Positions 25,652 through 33,147 of a DNA stretch of 64,000 bases are shown here, piece after piece. Below the pieces are notes generated by a model, which did no database searches, was not told the DNA's origin, and was given only the letters and a program-made list of their open reading frames with translations. Source of the stretch: CAWCWK01 sp963842125 (lineage in GTDB: Bacteria; Pseudomonadota; Alphaproteobacteria; Rhizobiales; CAWCWK01); NCBI GenBank assembly GCA_963842125.1, contig CAWJFE010000005.1, positions 62,001 to 126,000 of the forward strand, written 5' to 3'. Numbering within the stretch: position 1 is the first letter of the stretch; each line of letters begins with the position of its first letter. A program made the translations under genes and the position numbers.

Positions 25652-25725
25652 GCAATTACCGCAAGGGGCATTTTTGCTGTGCGCCATTCGAGACTTCCCG
25701 AACGAGCCTTCGCCCCGTTCTCGTC

Positions 25726-26592
25726 CTACCGTCCAATTGTCCCCACCCGATGGGCCGATAATAGAAGAGCCCATACGCCGACGAGCACCATGGGCAGGGA
25801 GTAGACCATTCCAAGCGTGAGCCAGTGTCCCGCGAGGTAGCCGACATGGGCGTCGGGGACCCGAACGAACTCGACCAGGATGCGGGCGATACCATAGCCT
25901 GCGATGAAGGTGCCGGATACGCGACCGGGGTCGCTCAGAGCCCCTCGCGAATGGGTCAGCCAACGCAAGACCAGGAACAAGACGATCCCCTCCAGTCCCG
26001 CCTCGTAGAGCTGCGACGGGTGTCGTGGCTCCGGCCCAGCCCCGGGAAAGACGATACCCCAGGGCATGGCCGTGGGCGCCCCCCAAAGCTCGGCATTGAT
26101 GAAATTGGCGATGCGGCCGAAGAAAAGACCGAGCGGTGCGGCCGCAGCCACCACGTCCAACGTCGGCCAAACCGAGATCGATCGTCTGCGCGTGAAGAGC
26201 AGCATGGCGACCGTGACGCCCAGCAGCCCGCCATGGAAGGACATGCCTCCTTCCCATACGGCGATGAGGTCCGCCGGGCTCGAGAGAAGGCCCGGCTGAT
26301 AGAGGATCGCATAGCCGAGCCTGCCGCCCGCCACGACGCCGACCACGATCCAGGTGAGCAGATCGTCGAGGTCCGTGAGGGAGACGCCAGCGTTCCCAAA
26401 CCAGAGACGCTCGTCCTTCACGAGCGCCCGAGCGTAGTACCAGCTGAGCGTGATGCCGACGATATACGCAAGGCCGTACCAGCGGACAGGTAGTGGACCC
26501 AGATAGACGGCGACGGGGTCGATCAGCGGGAAAGGAATGGAAGCCGACGCCGTCGTCGTCATGAACATTGTGAGCAGGGCGATCAGAGGCAT
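25726..26592 (-). CDS. lgt: Lgt, prolipoprotein diacylglyceryl transferase
   Basis: An inner-membrane enzyme that attaches diacylglyceryl from phosphatidylglycerol to lipobox cysteines. Family marks are the start IPFPLIDPVAVYLGPLPVRW, the central GGMSFHGGLLGV, and FFGRIANFINAELWGAPTAM with the essential Arg and Asn. I chose the ATG at 26592 (288 residues); the ATG at 26562 is equally possible and neither has a strong ribosome site. A chromosomal lgt is essential, so this may be the only copy or an island copy. The island encodes at least three lipoproteins. Confidence 0.93.
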   Translation of the reverse strand: MPLIALLTMFMTTTASASIPFPLIDPVAVYLGPLPVRWYGLAYIVGITLSWYYARALVKDERLWFGNAGVSLTDLDDLLTWIVVGVVAGGRLGYAILYQPGLLSSPADLIAVWEGGMSFHGGLLGVTVAMLLFTRRRSISVWPTLDVVAAAAPLGLFFGRIANFINAELWGAPTAMPWGIVFPGAGPEPRHPSQLYEAGLEGIVLFLVLRWLTHSRGALSDPGRVSGTFIAGYGIARILVEFVRVPDAHVGYLAGHWLTLGMVYSLPMVLVGVWALLLSAHRVGTIGR

Positions 26593-26653
26593 GAAGGGCT
26601 CGAAAGAGAGAAGACGTGGGCTTGGACGGCGTGCAGATCGGGCGCGTCTCGTT

Positions 26654-26664
26654 CCCCCCCCCCC
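26654..26664. repeat. C11 homopolymer upstream of lgt
   Basis: An uninterrupted run of eleven C in the leader between lgt and the divergent G-tract site. Such runs slip in replication and in sequencing. No coding frame depends on it with the chosen starts. Confidence 0.8.
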
Positions 26665-26710
26665 GAGGCCCGCCTGTCGGATGTCGGACACCATCCATAT
26701 ACCAAGTTTG

Positions 26711-26730
26711 AAATGCCCCCTAGGGGTTTA
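26711..26730. promoter_or_regulatory. G-tract palindrome between lgt and the acyltransferase
   Basis: AAATGCCCCCTAGGGGTTTA contains the perfect palindrome CCCCTAGGGG. It lies 119 bp before lgt and 100 bp before the acyltransferase, which diverge. This extends the site family beyond plain copper genes. Confidence 0.5.
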
Positions 26731-26829
26731 ACGCTTTCCAGACGGCATGCCACTACCTTGAGGTCCATCGAACGGCTCGACCGATGGCGCCCGCCGTCGT
26801 CGACCGGTCCGAACTCAGGAAAGCGTCAC

Positions 26830-28782
26830 ATGCAGAACCCCCATGGATCCTCGCCGCTTCGATATCGACCGGATATCGACGGCCTGCGGGCACTTGCGGT
26901 CGTTCCGGTCATCCTGTTCCATGCCGGCCTGCCGGGCTTCGCAGGCGGCTATGTCGGCGTCGACGTCTTCTTCGTCATCTCGGGGTATCTGATCACGCGC
27001 CTCATCGTCGCGGAGTTGGAGGCCGGGCGCTTCTCGCTCCTGACGTTCTACGAGAGGCGGGCGCGACGGATTCTGCCCGCGCTCTTCGCCGTCATGCTTG
27101 TCTGCCTTCCGTTCGCCTGGGCGTGGATGCTTCCTGCGGAGCTGAAGAACTTCTCGCAAAGCCTCGTCGCCGTCACCGTCTTCGCCTCGAACATCCTGTT
27201 CTGGCGAGAGACCGGATACTTCGCTCCCGCGGCGGACGAGAAGCCGCTCCTGCACACCTGGAGCCTCGCCGTCGAGGAGCAATACTACCTCGCCTTTCCG
27301 ATCTTCCTGCTGCTGGCCTGGCGCTTTGGCCGCGATCCCGTCTTCTATCTGGTCGCCGCCATCGCCGCCGCGAGCCTTCTCTTCGCGGAACTGACGGTGC
27401 GCAGCTCTCCGGACGCGGCCTTCTACCTCCCGCACACGCGGGCCTGGGAGCTCCTGGCGGGCGCGCTCTGCGCCCTTGCGCAGCGGCGCTACGCGTTTTG
27501 CGAGAGCGGGCCGCTGGCCGCTCTGGGGATCGGTCTCGTCCTCATCGCCGTCTTTGCGTTCGACGCGGCGACGCCGATTCCGTCGCTCTACGCCCTGATT
27601 CCCGTCGGCGGCGCCGCCATCATCATCCTTTTCGGAGGCTCCGACTCTTATGCGACGCGCTTTCTCGGCGCGCCCGTCCTGGTCGGCATTGGGCTCATCA
27701 GCTACAGCGCCTATCTCTGGCACGTCCCCATCTTCGCCTTCGCGCGCCTGCGCGGACTACCTACCGACTCAGGCCTCTTCATGATCGCGCTCAGCCTGCT
27801 GGCGCTCGCGGTCGGGTGGCTCAGCTGGCGCTATATCGAGCAGCCCTTCCGCTATCGGGCGAAGAGCCACCGTCCGCCGCTTCTCAAGGGCCGTTTGCCG
27901 GTATTCGCCTTGTCGGGCGCGGTGGCGGCGCTCGTCATGGCCATCGGGCTCGTCGGCAACAGCACCGACCTCCGATACCAGCGCTACTCTCCCGAGGTCG
28001 CCGAGGTGATGCGCGGGTTCGACGATTTCCGAACGCCGATGAAGGTCTACGGCCTGCGGACATGCTTCATCGACTACGACCAGACCGCCGAGACCCTGTT
28101 CGCGAACGACTGCCTCGTCGCGCCCGAGGGAGGCGGGGACAGCGTCGTGCTCTACGGCGATTCCCTCGCGGCGCATCTCAGCCTCGGTGTCCGCGAGGCC
28201 TTGCCGGCGTCGAGCGCGTTCTCGCACTATTCGGGTACGGAGTGCGCACCCTTCCGGCATCCGCGCCTTTCGGCCCGATGCGGGGAGTCCCTCGAGCGCT
28301 TCCTCAAGGCCATGGAGGCTTGGCCGGACGAGGCCACGGTCATCCTGTCGGCGAACTGGATAGAGGCCTTCGATGCGATGGACCGGAGCGACTTCCTCGC
28401 GGCTGTCGACGCCACCGTCGCGCGCTTGCGGAACGGCGGTCACCGCATCGTTCTGAACGCGCAATCGCCGACTTATCAGAACGGCGGCTGGATCCGACAG
28501 ATCGGCATCGCGGGACGGGTCGAGCCGGATGCACGATCGACGGCGGACGACTTTCGGCCGGTCAACGCGGCGCTGAAGGCCTATGCGGCGGACAAAGGAC
28601 TGACGGTCGTCGATTCCACGCCGCTATTCTGCAAGGCCGGGTCCCTTGATTGCCAAGTCACGGTCAATGGCGCCTTCGTCTACAGCGACAGACTGCACGT
28701 CACGCCACCTTTCTCCAGAATGATCGGGCGGCTGATAGGCGATGCGATCGAAGACGAACCGGCGGTTTCCGCGGCGCTGTAG
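26830..28782 (+). CDS. Acyltransferase of the OafA/YrhL family with SGNH-like domain
   Basis: 650 residues from ATG 26830 (AGGAAAG upstream). The first 370 residues are the ten-helix acyltransferase-3 domain, with DIDGLRALAVVPVILFHAGL, the catalytic His in this motif, and RRARRILPAL. The part after residue 440 looks like a periplasmic SGNH hydrolase: SVVLYGDSLAAHLS holds the nucleophilic Ser, and DRLHVTPPFS near the end the His. Such fusions O-acetylate lipopolysaccharide, capsule or peptidoglycan. The target is unknown here. Surface modification could change metal binding by the envelope, which is a guess. Confidence 0.92.
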   Translation: MQNPHGSSPLRYRPDIDGLRALAVVPVILFHAGLPGFAGGYVGVDVFFVISGYLITRLIVAELEAGRFSLLTFYERRARRILPALFAVMLVCLPFAWAWMLPAELKNFSQSLVAVTVFASNILFWRETGYFAPAADEKPLLHTWSLAVEEQYYLAFPIFLLLAWRFGRDPVFYLVAAIAAASLLFAELTVRSSPDAAFYLPHTRAWELLAGALCALAQRRYAFCESGPLAALGIGLVLIAVFAFDAATPIPSLYALIPVGGAAIIILFGGSDSYATRFLGAPVLVGIGLISYSAYLWHVPIFAFARLRGLPTDSGLFMIALSLLALAVGWLSWRYIEQPFRYRAKSHRPPLLKGRLPVFALSGAVAALVMAIGLVGNSTDLRYQRYSPEVAEVMRGFDDFRTPMKVYGLRTCFIDYDQTAETLFANDCLVAPEGGGDSVVLYGDSLAAHLSLGVREALPASSAFSHYSGTECAPFRHPRLSARCGESLERFLKAMEAWPDEATVILSANWIEAFDAMDRSDFLAAVDATVARLRNGGHRIVLNAQSPTYQNGGWIRQIGIAGRVEPDARSTADDFRPVNAALKAYAADKGLTVVDSTPLFCKAGSLDCQVTVNGAFVYSDRLHVTPPFSRMIGRLIGDAIEDEPAVSAAL

Positions 28783-28977
28783 GGTCTCCGGCCAGGCTCG
28801 GCTCGCGGCAACCAACCGGGAGCCTGGGCGCTGGATGCGTGCTGTCTCGCCCTTTCGTCGATCCGAAACCAATGCCTTGGCGGGTTGAACAAGCGAAGGC
28901 CATAGGGGGAACGCCTTGATTCGTCCTGGAAATGGACGACCAGAAGCGCCCGGCGACGTTGGCGGACCGAGCTGCGC

Positions 28978-29526
28978 CTAGCGCGATGTCGGCCTGCCCA
29001 ACGTCTTCAGGACGCGGTCAATTGTCTTTCGCTCCAGGAGCGGCCCGACATGCCGAAGGCGGACGATGCCATGCCGGTCGACGACGAACGTTTCCGGGAC
29101 CCCGCTCACCCCCCATTCGAGCGCGATCCGGCCGGCTAGATCGGAACCGATCCGCTCATAGGGGTTGCCGAGTTCGTCGAGCCAAGCTGCGGCATCCTCC
29201 GGCTTGTCCTTGTAGTTGAGCCCCAGCAGACGAACCCCTTCCGTCTCGACAAGCGCCTTCAGAACGGCGTGCTCAGCTCGGCACGGCACGCACCAGGATG
29301 CGAACACGTTGACCAGCGCGCCGCGATCGGGATGCACCAAGTCCGTGTCCGAAACGCCAGGAACGTTCAGGCCCGCGATAGCGGGCAGGTCGAATGTCGG
29401 CACCTGTCGGCCGATCAACATGGACGGCAGTTCGCTCGGGTCGCGATCCGGATCCAGCCCCCACGCGAGAAAGACGCCGATGGCAAGGACGACGAGCAGA
29501 GGGATCAGGAAGAACAAGCGCTTCAT
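28978..29526 (-). CDS. TlpA/DsbE-type thioredoxin-like protein
   Basis: 182 residues with an N-terminal membrane anchor (FFLIPLLVVLAIGVFLAWGL) and a periplasmic thioredoxin fold. The active site is FASWCVPCRAEHAVL; GVSGVPETFVVDRHG carries the cis-Pro loop typical of CcmG/DsbE. It reduces apocytochrome c or another thiol target, perhaps the copper-island cytochrome. No other cytochrome c maturation genes are seen here, so it is an island copy. It diverges from the propeller operon across a G-tract site at 29599-29615. Confidence 0.92.
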   Translation of the reverse strand: MKRLFFLIPLLVVLAIGVFLAWGLDPDRDPSELPSMLIGRQVPTFDLPAIAGLNVPGVSDTDLVHPDRGALVNVFASWCVPCRAEHAVLKALVETEGVRLLGLNYKDKPEDAAAWLDELGNPYERIGSDLAGRIALEWGVSGVPETFVVDRHGIVRLRHVGPLLERKTIDRVLKTLGRPTSR

Positions 29527-29598
29527 GGGCTGCTGACGGAGATGGCTTCGACGTTCCCGGACTTGCGGACTGCAGGCGATCCCGACAGCGTGCCGAAT

Positions 29599-29615
29599 TA
29601 TCCCCCTACCCGGTA
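29599..29615. promoter_or_regulatory. G-tract site between the TlpA-like gene and the propeller operon
   Basis: TATCCCCCTACCCGGTA is an imperfect palindrome centred between divergent genes, 73 bp from one start and 44 bp from the other. It shares the CTACCCGGTA or CTCATACC core with the sequence before the FrmR-like gene at 1301-1313. Confidence 0.5.
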
Positions 29616-29658
29616 TGAGGATCATCTGATATCATCTTTTCGTTTCGAGGAGAACCGC

Positions 29659-30699
29659 ATGCAGATGGCAAGAATGGCGATGGTCGCGCTGGCGACCTTC
29701 GGAACGGTCACGGTCGCGGCATCGGAGGTCTTCCTCCCGGAAGGCGACGCCGGGACCGTCCTGCAGCTCGATGACGAACTGGCCGTCGTCGGACGGGTGT
29801 CAGGCCTGCGAGCCGTTCATGGCCTTGCCGTGGCGCCCCGGCGCGGGCTCCTGATCGCGGGAAGCCTCGAGACGGCGGAGAACACGCCAGTCCGCCCCGA
29901 TGCCATGTCCGAAGCCGAGCATGGCGCCCACCATGGTTCCGCGATGGCCGGTCAGGGTGCCGCGTCCGCGAGTATCGTCAGTGTCGTCGATCAAGAGAGC
30001 GGCGACCTTGTCCGGTCGATCGAGGTACCGGGCATCGTCCATCACGTCTCGGTCGATGCGAACGAAGACTTCGCCGTCGTCACGCATCCCTCTCTGGCCG
30101 GCGTGACGATCATCGACCTGGAGACCTTCGAGACGTCCGCGCTCGTTCCGACGGGACCTGGACCCGAATACGCGGTGCCGCTTTCCGAGCCAGGCGTCTT
30201 CGCAATCAGCAATGCCGGCAACGCGACGATCAGCCTGCTCGACGCAGGCCAGGGCTTCGTTCGCAGCAACATCAAGCTCGAAGCCGGGCCCAAGCATATG
30301 GTTCTGTCGCCAGGCGGCGACACGCTCCTCGTCGCGCTGGCCGACGCCGGCCGCATCGCCATCGTCGATCCGGCCGCGGGGCGGACCACGGCGAGCTACG
30401 ACGTGGGCGGCGAGCTGCATGGGGTGGCGTTCCACGGCCCCCACGCCTTCGTGAGTGCGCGCGAACGCGACCGCGTCGTGCGGATCGACGTCGGGACCGG
30501 CGCGGCCGAGGAGGTCTCGCCAGGTCCCGAGCCCTATCACATGACGCTCGTCGGAGAGCGGCTCCTCGTCAGCAGCTCGGCGAGGCCCGTGGTCTGGGCC
30601 ATCGACCCGGCGTCCTTGGACGTCAGCGCGACCGTGAATACGGACGACGTGGTCCATCAAATCGTGGCCGAAGGCCCATCGCAAGGAGAGAAAGAATGA
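29659..30699 (+). CDS. Exported beta-propeller protein with His-rich loop, AztD-like
   Basis: 346 residues with a signal peptide (MARMAMVALATFGTVTVAAS) and six or seven YVTN/YncE-like repeats, for example GPKHMVLSPGGDTLLVALAD and LHGVAFHGPHAFVSARERD. Near residue 95 is a metal-type loop, AEHGAHHGSAM. Propellers with such loops include the periplasmic zinc chaperone AztD; binding of copper or zinc here is inference. GAGGAGA precedes the ATG. The stop overlaps the next gene by ATGA, so the three genes to 31588 form one operon. Confidence 0.8.
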   Translation: MQMARMAMVALATFGTVTVAASEVFLPEGDAGTVLQLDDELAVVGRVSGLRAVHGLAVAPRRGLLIAGSLETAENTPVRPDAMSEAEHGAHHGSAMAGQGAASASIVSVVDQESGDLVRSIEVPGIVHHVSVDANEDFAVVTHPSLAGVTIIDLETFETSALVPTGPGPEYAVPLSEPGVFAISNAGNATISLLDAGQGFVRSNIKLEAGPKHMVLSPGGDTLLVALADAGRIAIVDPAAGRTTASYDVGGELHGVAFHGPHAFVSARERDRVVRIDVGTGAAEEVSPGPEPYHMTLVGERLLVSSSARPVVWAIDPASLDVSATVNTDDVVHQIVAEGPSQGEKE

Positions 30700-31028
30700 C
30701 GGACACGACCGGATCGGGCGCTACGACGACCCCGGCGGAAACGGGTCGCTTCGGGCGGTGGGCCATGTGGGCCTGCTGTGCGGTCATGGCACTTCCGATC
30801 CTGGCCTTCTTCGTCGCCGGGGGTGCGCTGTCCGGTCTTTATGCGAATGCCGGCGCGTTCCTGCCCCTCGTCGCCTGCCTGGGCCTGCATCTCGTCATGC
30901 ACCGCCTGATGGGCCGATCCTGTCATGGAACGGCTTCTGTAGACCCTTCGGACGAGGCGCCAACGGTCGCACCGACGCCAGCGACGAGCGGTTCGGTGCC
31001 TTCTATTCCTAGGCAGGCGTCTTCATGA
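30696..31028 (+). CDS. Small membrane protein, DUF2933-like
   Basis: 110 residues with two membrane helices (WACCAVMALPILAFFVAG and NAGAFLPLVACLGLHLVM) and the following motif HRLMGRSCHG. The His/Met/Cys set after a helix resembles DUF2933 proteins, which are common in copper plasmids and clusters; the match is by eye only. The C-terminus is a Thr/Pro-rich tail. Both ends overlap neighbours by ATGA (30696-30699 and 31025-31028), which shows tight coupling with the propeller and the Rieske protein. Confidence 0.65.
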   Translation: MTDTTGSGATTTPAETGRFGRWAMWACCAVMALPILAFFVAGGALSGLYANAGAFLPLVACLGLHLVMHRLMGRSCHGTASVDPSDEAPTVAPTPATSGSVPSIPRQASS

Positions 31029-31588
31029 GCGACACGACGATCGAAGGGGCCGGCCACGTCGACGAGCCCGCGCGACCTCATGATCCAGGACGACGCAACT
31101 TTCTTTACCTGGCGACAGGAGCGGTGGGCGCGGTCACCGTCGGTGCGATGGCTTGGCCGTTCATCCATCAGATGAATCCAGATGCCTCCGTCCAAGCCGC
31201 CGGATCGATCGCCGTCGACCTTGGCCCGATCGAGGTCGGGCAGGAAATTTCCGTGATGTGGCGCGGAAAGCCGGTCTTCATTCGTCACCTGACCGAGCTT
31301 GAGATCGAGAAGGCCCAGGCGACGGATCTCGCCGCCTTGAAGGACCCGCAGAGCTTCGAGGAGCGCGTCACCGAAGGCTACGAGCGGTGGCTGATCCAGA
31401 TCGGCGTATGCACCCATCTCGGATGCATTCCCATTGCCTACGAAGGCGAATACGACGGCTGGTTCTGTCCGTGCCATGGCTCGCATTACGACACGGCCGG
31501 ACGGATCCGCCGCGGTCCGGCCGTCGAGAACCTTTGGCTTCCCGAACCTATCACCTTCATCGGCGATGCGGAGGTCGTCATCGGCTGA
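31025..31588 (+). CDS. Rieske iron-sulfur protein (PetA type), without cytochrome b
   Basis: 187 residues. A Tat-type signal anchor (GRRNFLYLATGAVGAVTVGA) is followed by the Rieske domain, whose 2Fe-2S ligands lie in CTHLGCIP and FCPCHGSHYDTAGRIRRGPA. The sequence resembles the ubiquinol-cytochrome c reductase subunit closely. No cytochrome b or c1 gene follows; the next 1.3 kb is almost gene-free. It is therefore either a second copy serving the normal complex or an independent electron carrier for the propeller protein. Confidence 0.92.
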   Translation: MSDTTIEGAGHVDEPARPHDPGRRNFLYLATGAVGAVTVGAMAWPFIHQMNPDASVQAAGSIAVDLGPIEVGQEISVMWRGKPVFIRHLTELEIEKAQATDLAALKDPQSFEERVTEGYERWLIQIGVCTHLGCIPIAYEGEYDGWFCPCHGSHYDTAGRIRRGPAVENLWLPEPITFIGDAEVVIG

Positions 31589-31696
31589 ACGCAGTACGAA
31601 GGCCACTTTGCCAGCGTCTTGAGATGACACAGGAAAGTGGTCGACGCATTGAGTTTGTTTGGCGGCAATCCTGGCCTTGATGAGGAGGATTGCTTG

Positions 31697-31835
31697 ATGA
31701 AAAGGAAGCGGTTTGCTGCCTAAGACGCTGCCCTTCAGGTCAGCACGGAGCAGATCGTAAGATACTCGAGCTATACGAGATGATGATGCCGGCGGAGGAA
31801 CTGATCCGGCCGGTCAGCACCCATCGCATCCGTTG
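31697..31835 (+). mobile_element. Decayed IS3-family transposase orfA remnant
   Basis: MKRKRF is followed by a stop and about 27 stray bases. Then come STEQIV and, in a shifted frame, MMPAEELIRPVS. These align by eye with the usual orfA start (MKRKRF, EEQI, GMPVAELIRQVGIS). All frames are broken, so it is inactive. Confidence 0.45.
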
Positions 31836-32438
31836 AAGGCGAGCAGAACGGACTGTTCCCATCTGCCGTTTTTGAGTACGTGGCATGCATTGCGGCGGTT
31901 GCGCCGGGTCTGTTGCTGGAGTGCTGCGCAGCGTCGGAGCAAATACGTAAATCGCGACCGATCCCAAGAGGCGTGCATTGTCCGCCCGCCTCACGAAGAG
32001 GCCTCTTTCCCAATTCTGCAGGAGACACGGACTGTCGTGATAGGTCGCTGGTTAACACCAACGCTCGGTAGGGCCAGCCGCAGTCCTGGCAGGCAACTGT
32101 CGCGGCGTACGTTCCTGTGACGGAAAGAGGACAGAAGAAGTCGTCGCAGACGTGCTGTTAGCACAAGAGGCATGGCCCCAATTTCATCGGACCATGCGGT
32201 GGAAAAAGGGTCACTCAAGCAGGAGAAATATAGCTAGACCATTATCTCATTTTTGTGATCGAGCGGAGGACTGTTCCCTCGATCATAAATGCTGCAGCTC
32301 TTACAAGGCGATAGACAGCAATAGGCGCTGAGACCGTCAAACTGTCGCAGACCGAATACCCTTGCCCCCTATCCGGACACACCGTACGGCCACAATTCTC
32401 CTGTTAGGTCGGAAGCGCAGGGGGAAGAAAGCCGGGTC
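31836..32438. other. Gene-poor stretch
   Basis: No convincing coding frame in either direction; several short frames start and stop without family features. Composition is less GC-rich than the island genes. At 32356-32375 the string ATACCCTTGCCCCCTATCCG resembles the island G-tract sites and lies about 65 bp before the next small secreted gene. The block probably came in with the IS3 remnant. Confidence 0.6.
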
Positions 32439-32823
32439 GTGGTGCAGCTACAGAAAATTCTCTCTCTTCTGCTAGTCCTGACGGTGCTCGTGGCGAGCGT
32501 CGATGGGCTAAGTGTGGCCTTCGCATCTATCTGGTGAGGGTGAGCAGGTACACCACCAATTGAGTTCATCAGACCCAACGAATTCGGTGCGGATCCATAC
32601 GCAGATGCCTCTTGAGCAGACTGCGTCCAATGCCGGCCTTCCTTGCAATTCAGATGCTATGGTGTGTCCGGGCTGTCCGATGCATTGCACTTTTGTCTTT
32701 GTGGTAGTTGCCTCGGCCAATGACAACGTTTTGTGGCTTCGGTCTGCCTTCGGTTCGCGATCGACCTTCGCACTCATGCCCACCTCGATCGATCGGATCG
32801 AGAATCCCCCTCGACTGGCCTGA
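32439..32823 (+). pseudogene. Small exported Cys-rich protein, frameshifted
   Basis: A clear signal peptide starts at GTG 32439 or 32442 (VQLQKILSLLLVLTVLVAS), but that frame stops at about 32535. The next frame stays open and has cysteines in AGLPCNSDAMVCPGCPMHCT, ending in SIDRIENPPRLA at 32823. One indel near 32510-32530 would join them into about 127 residues. The end resembles that of the gene at 20374-20709 (PLDPPRLS). The function is unknown; the CPGCPMHC cluster could bind metal. Confidence 0.5.
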
Positions 32824-32913
32824 GCTGCCCCCCTTCGGCGGCAGAATGACGTTCGTGTGACCAGAGCTTTGGGCTCTTGTTACCTCTGCGTTACTATTAA
32901 GGCTATCTGAACC

Positions 32914-33147
32914 ATGAAATCTCTCGTTCTAGCGGGTGCGATCGCCGCATCCGTGAGCGGCTGCGCGAGCACGCCGCCACCCTTCCCGCTGGCCGACCTC
33001 AATGTCGCTAGTCCAAATGTCGTCCCCGAACGATCGCGGCCAAGTCCGGTCGTCGTTGGCTACACGCATCGCACGCCGATCGAACCTTCGCCCACGAGCC
33101 AGGGCCCGGCTGACGCCGACTTCGCGCGACCGAGGATCGGTTCATGA
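32914..33147 (+). CDS. Small lipoprotein, unrecognised
   Basis: 77 residues with a lipoprotein signal (MKSLVLAGAIAASVSGC, cysteine 17). The mature part is rich in Pro and Ser (ASTPPPFPLADLNVASPN) and ends RPRIGS. No family is apparent. Its stop overlaps the start of the TolC-type lipoprotein by ATGA, so it is co-translated and may be a partner of that efflux channel or a lipoprotein of the same metal-efflux system. Confidence 0.7.
   Translation: MKSLVLAGAIAASVSGCASTPPPFPLADLNVASPNVVPERSRPSPVVVGYTHRTPIEPSPTSQGPADADFARPRIGS

Noticed and set aside
31833..32330. Several 60-100-codon frames on both strands
   Set aside because: None has a plausible start, signal, helix pattern or family motif; they fit random open frames in decayed DNA.
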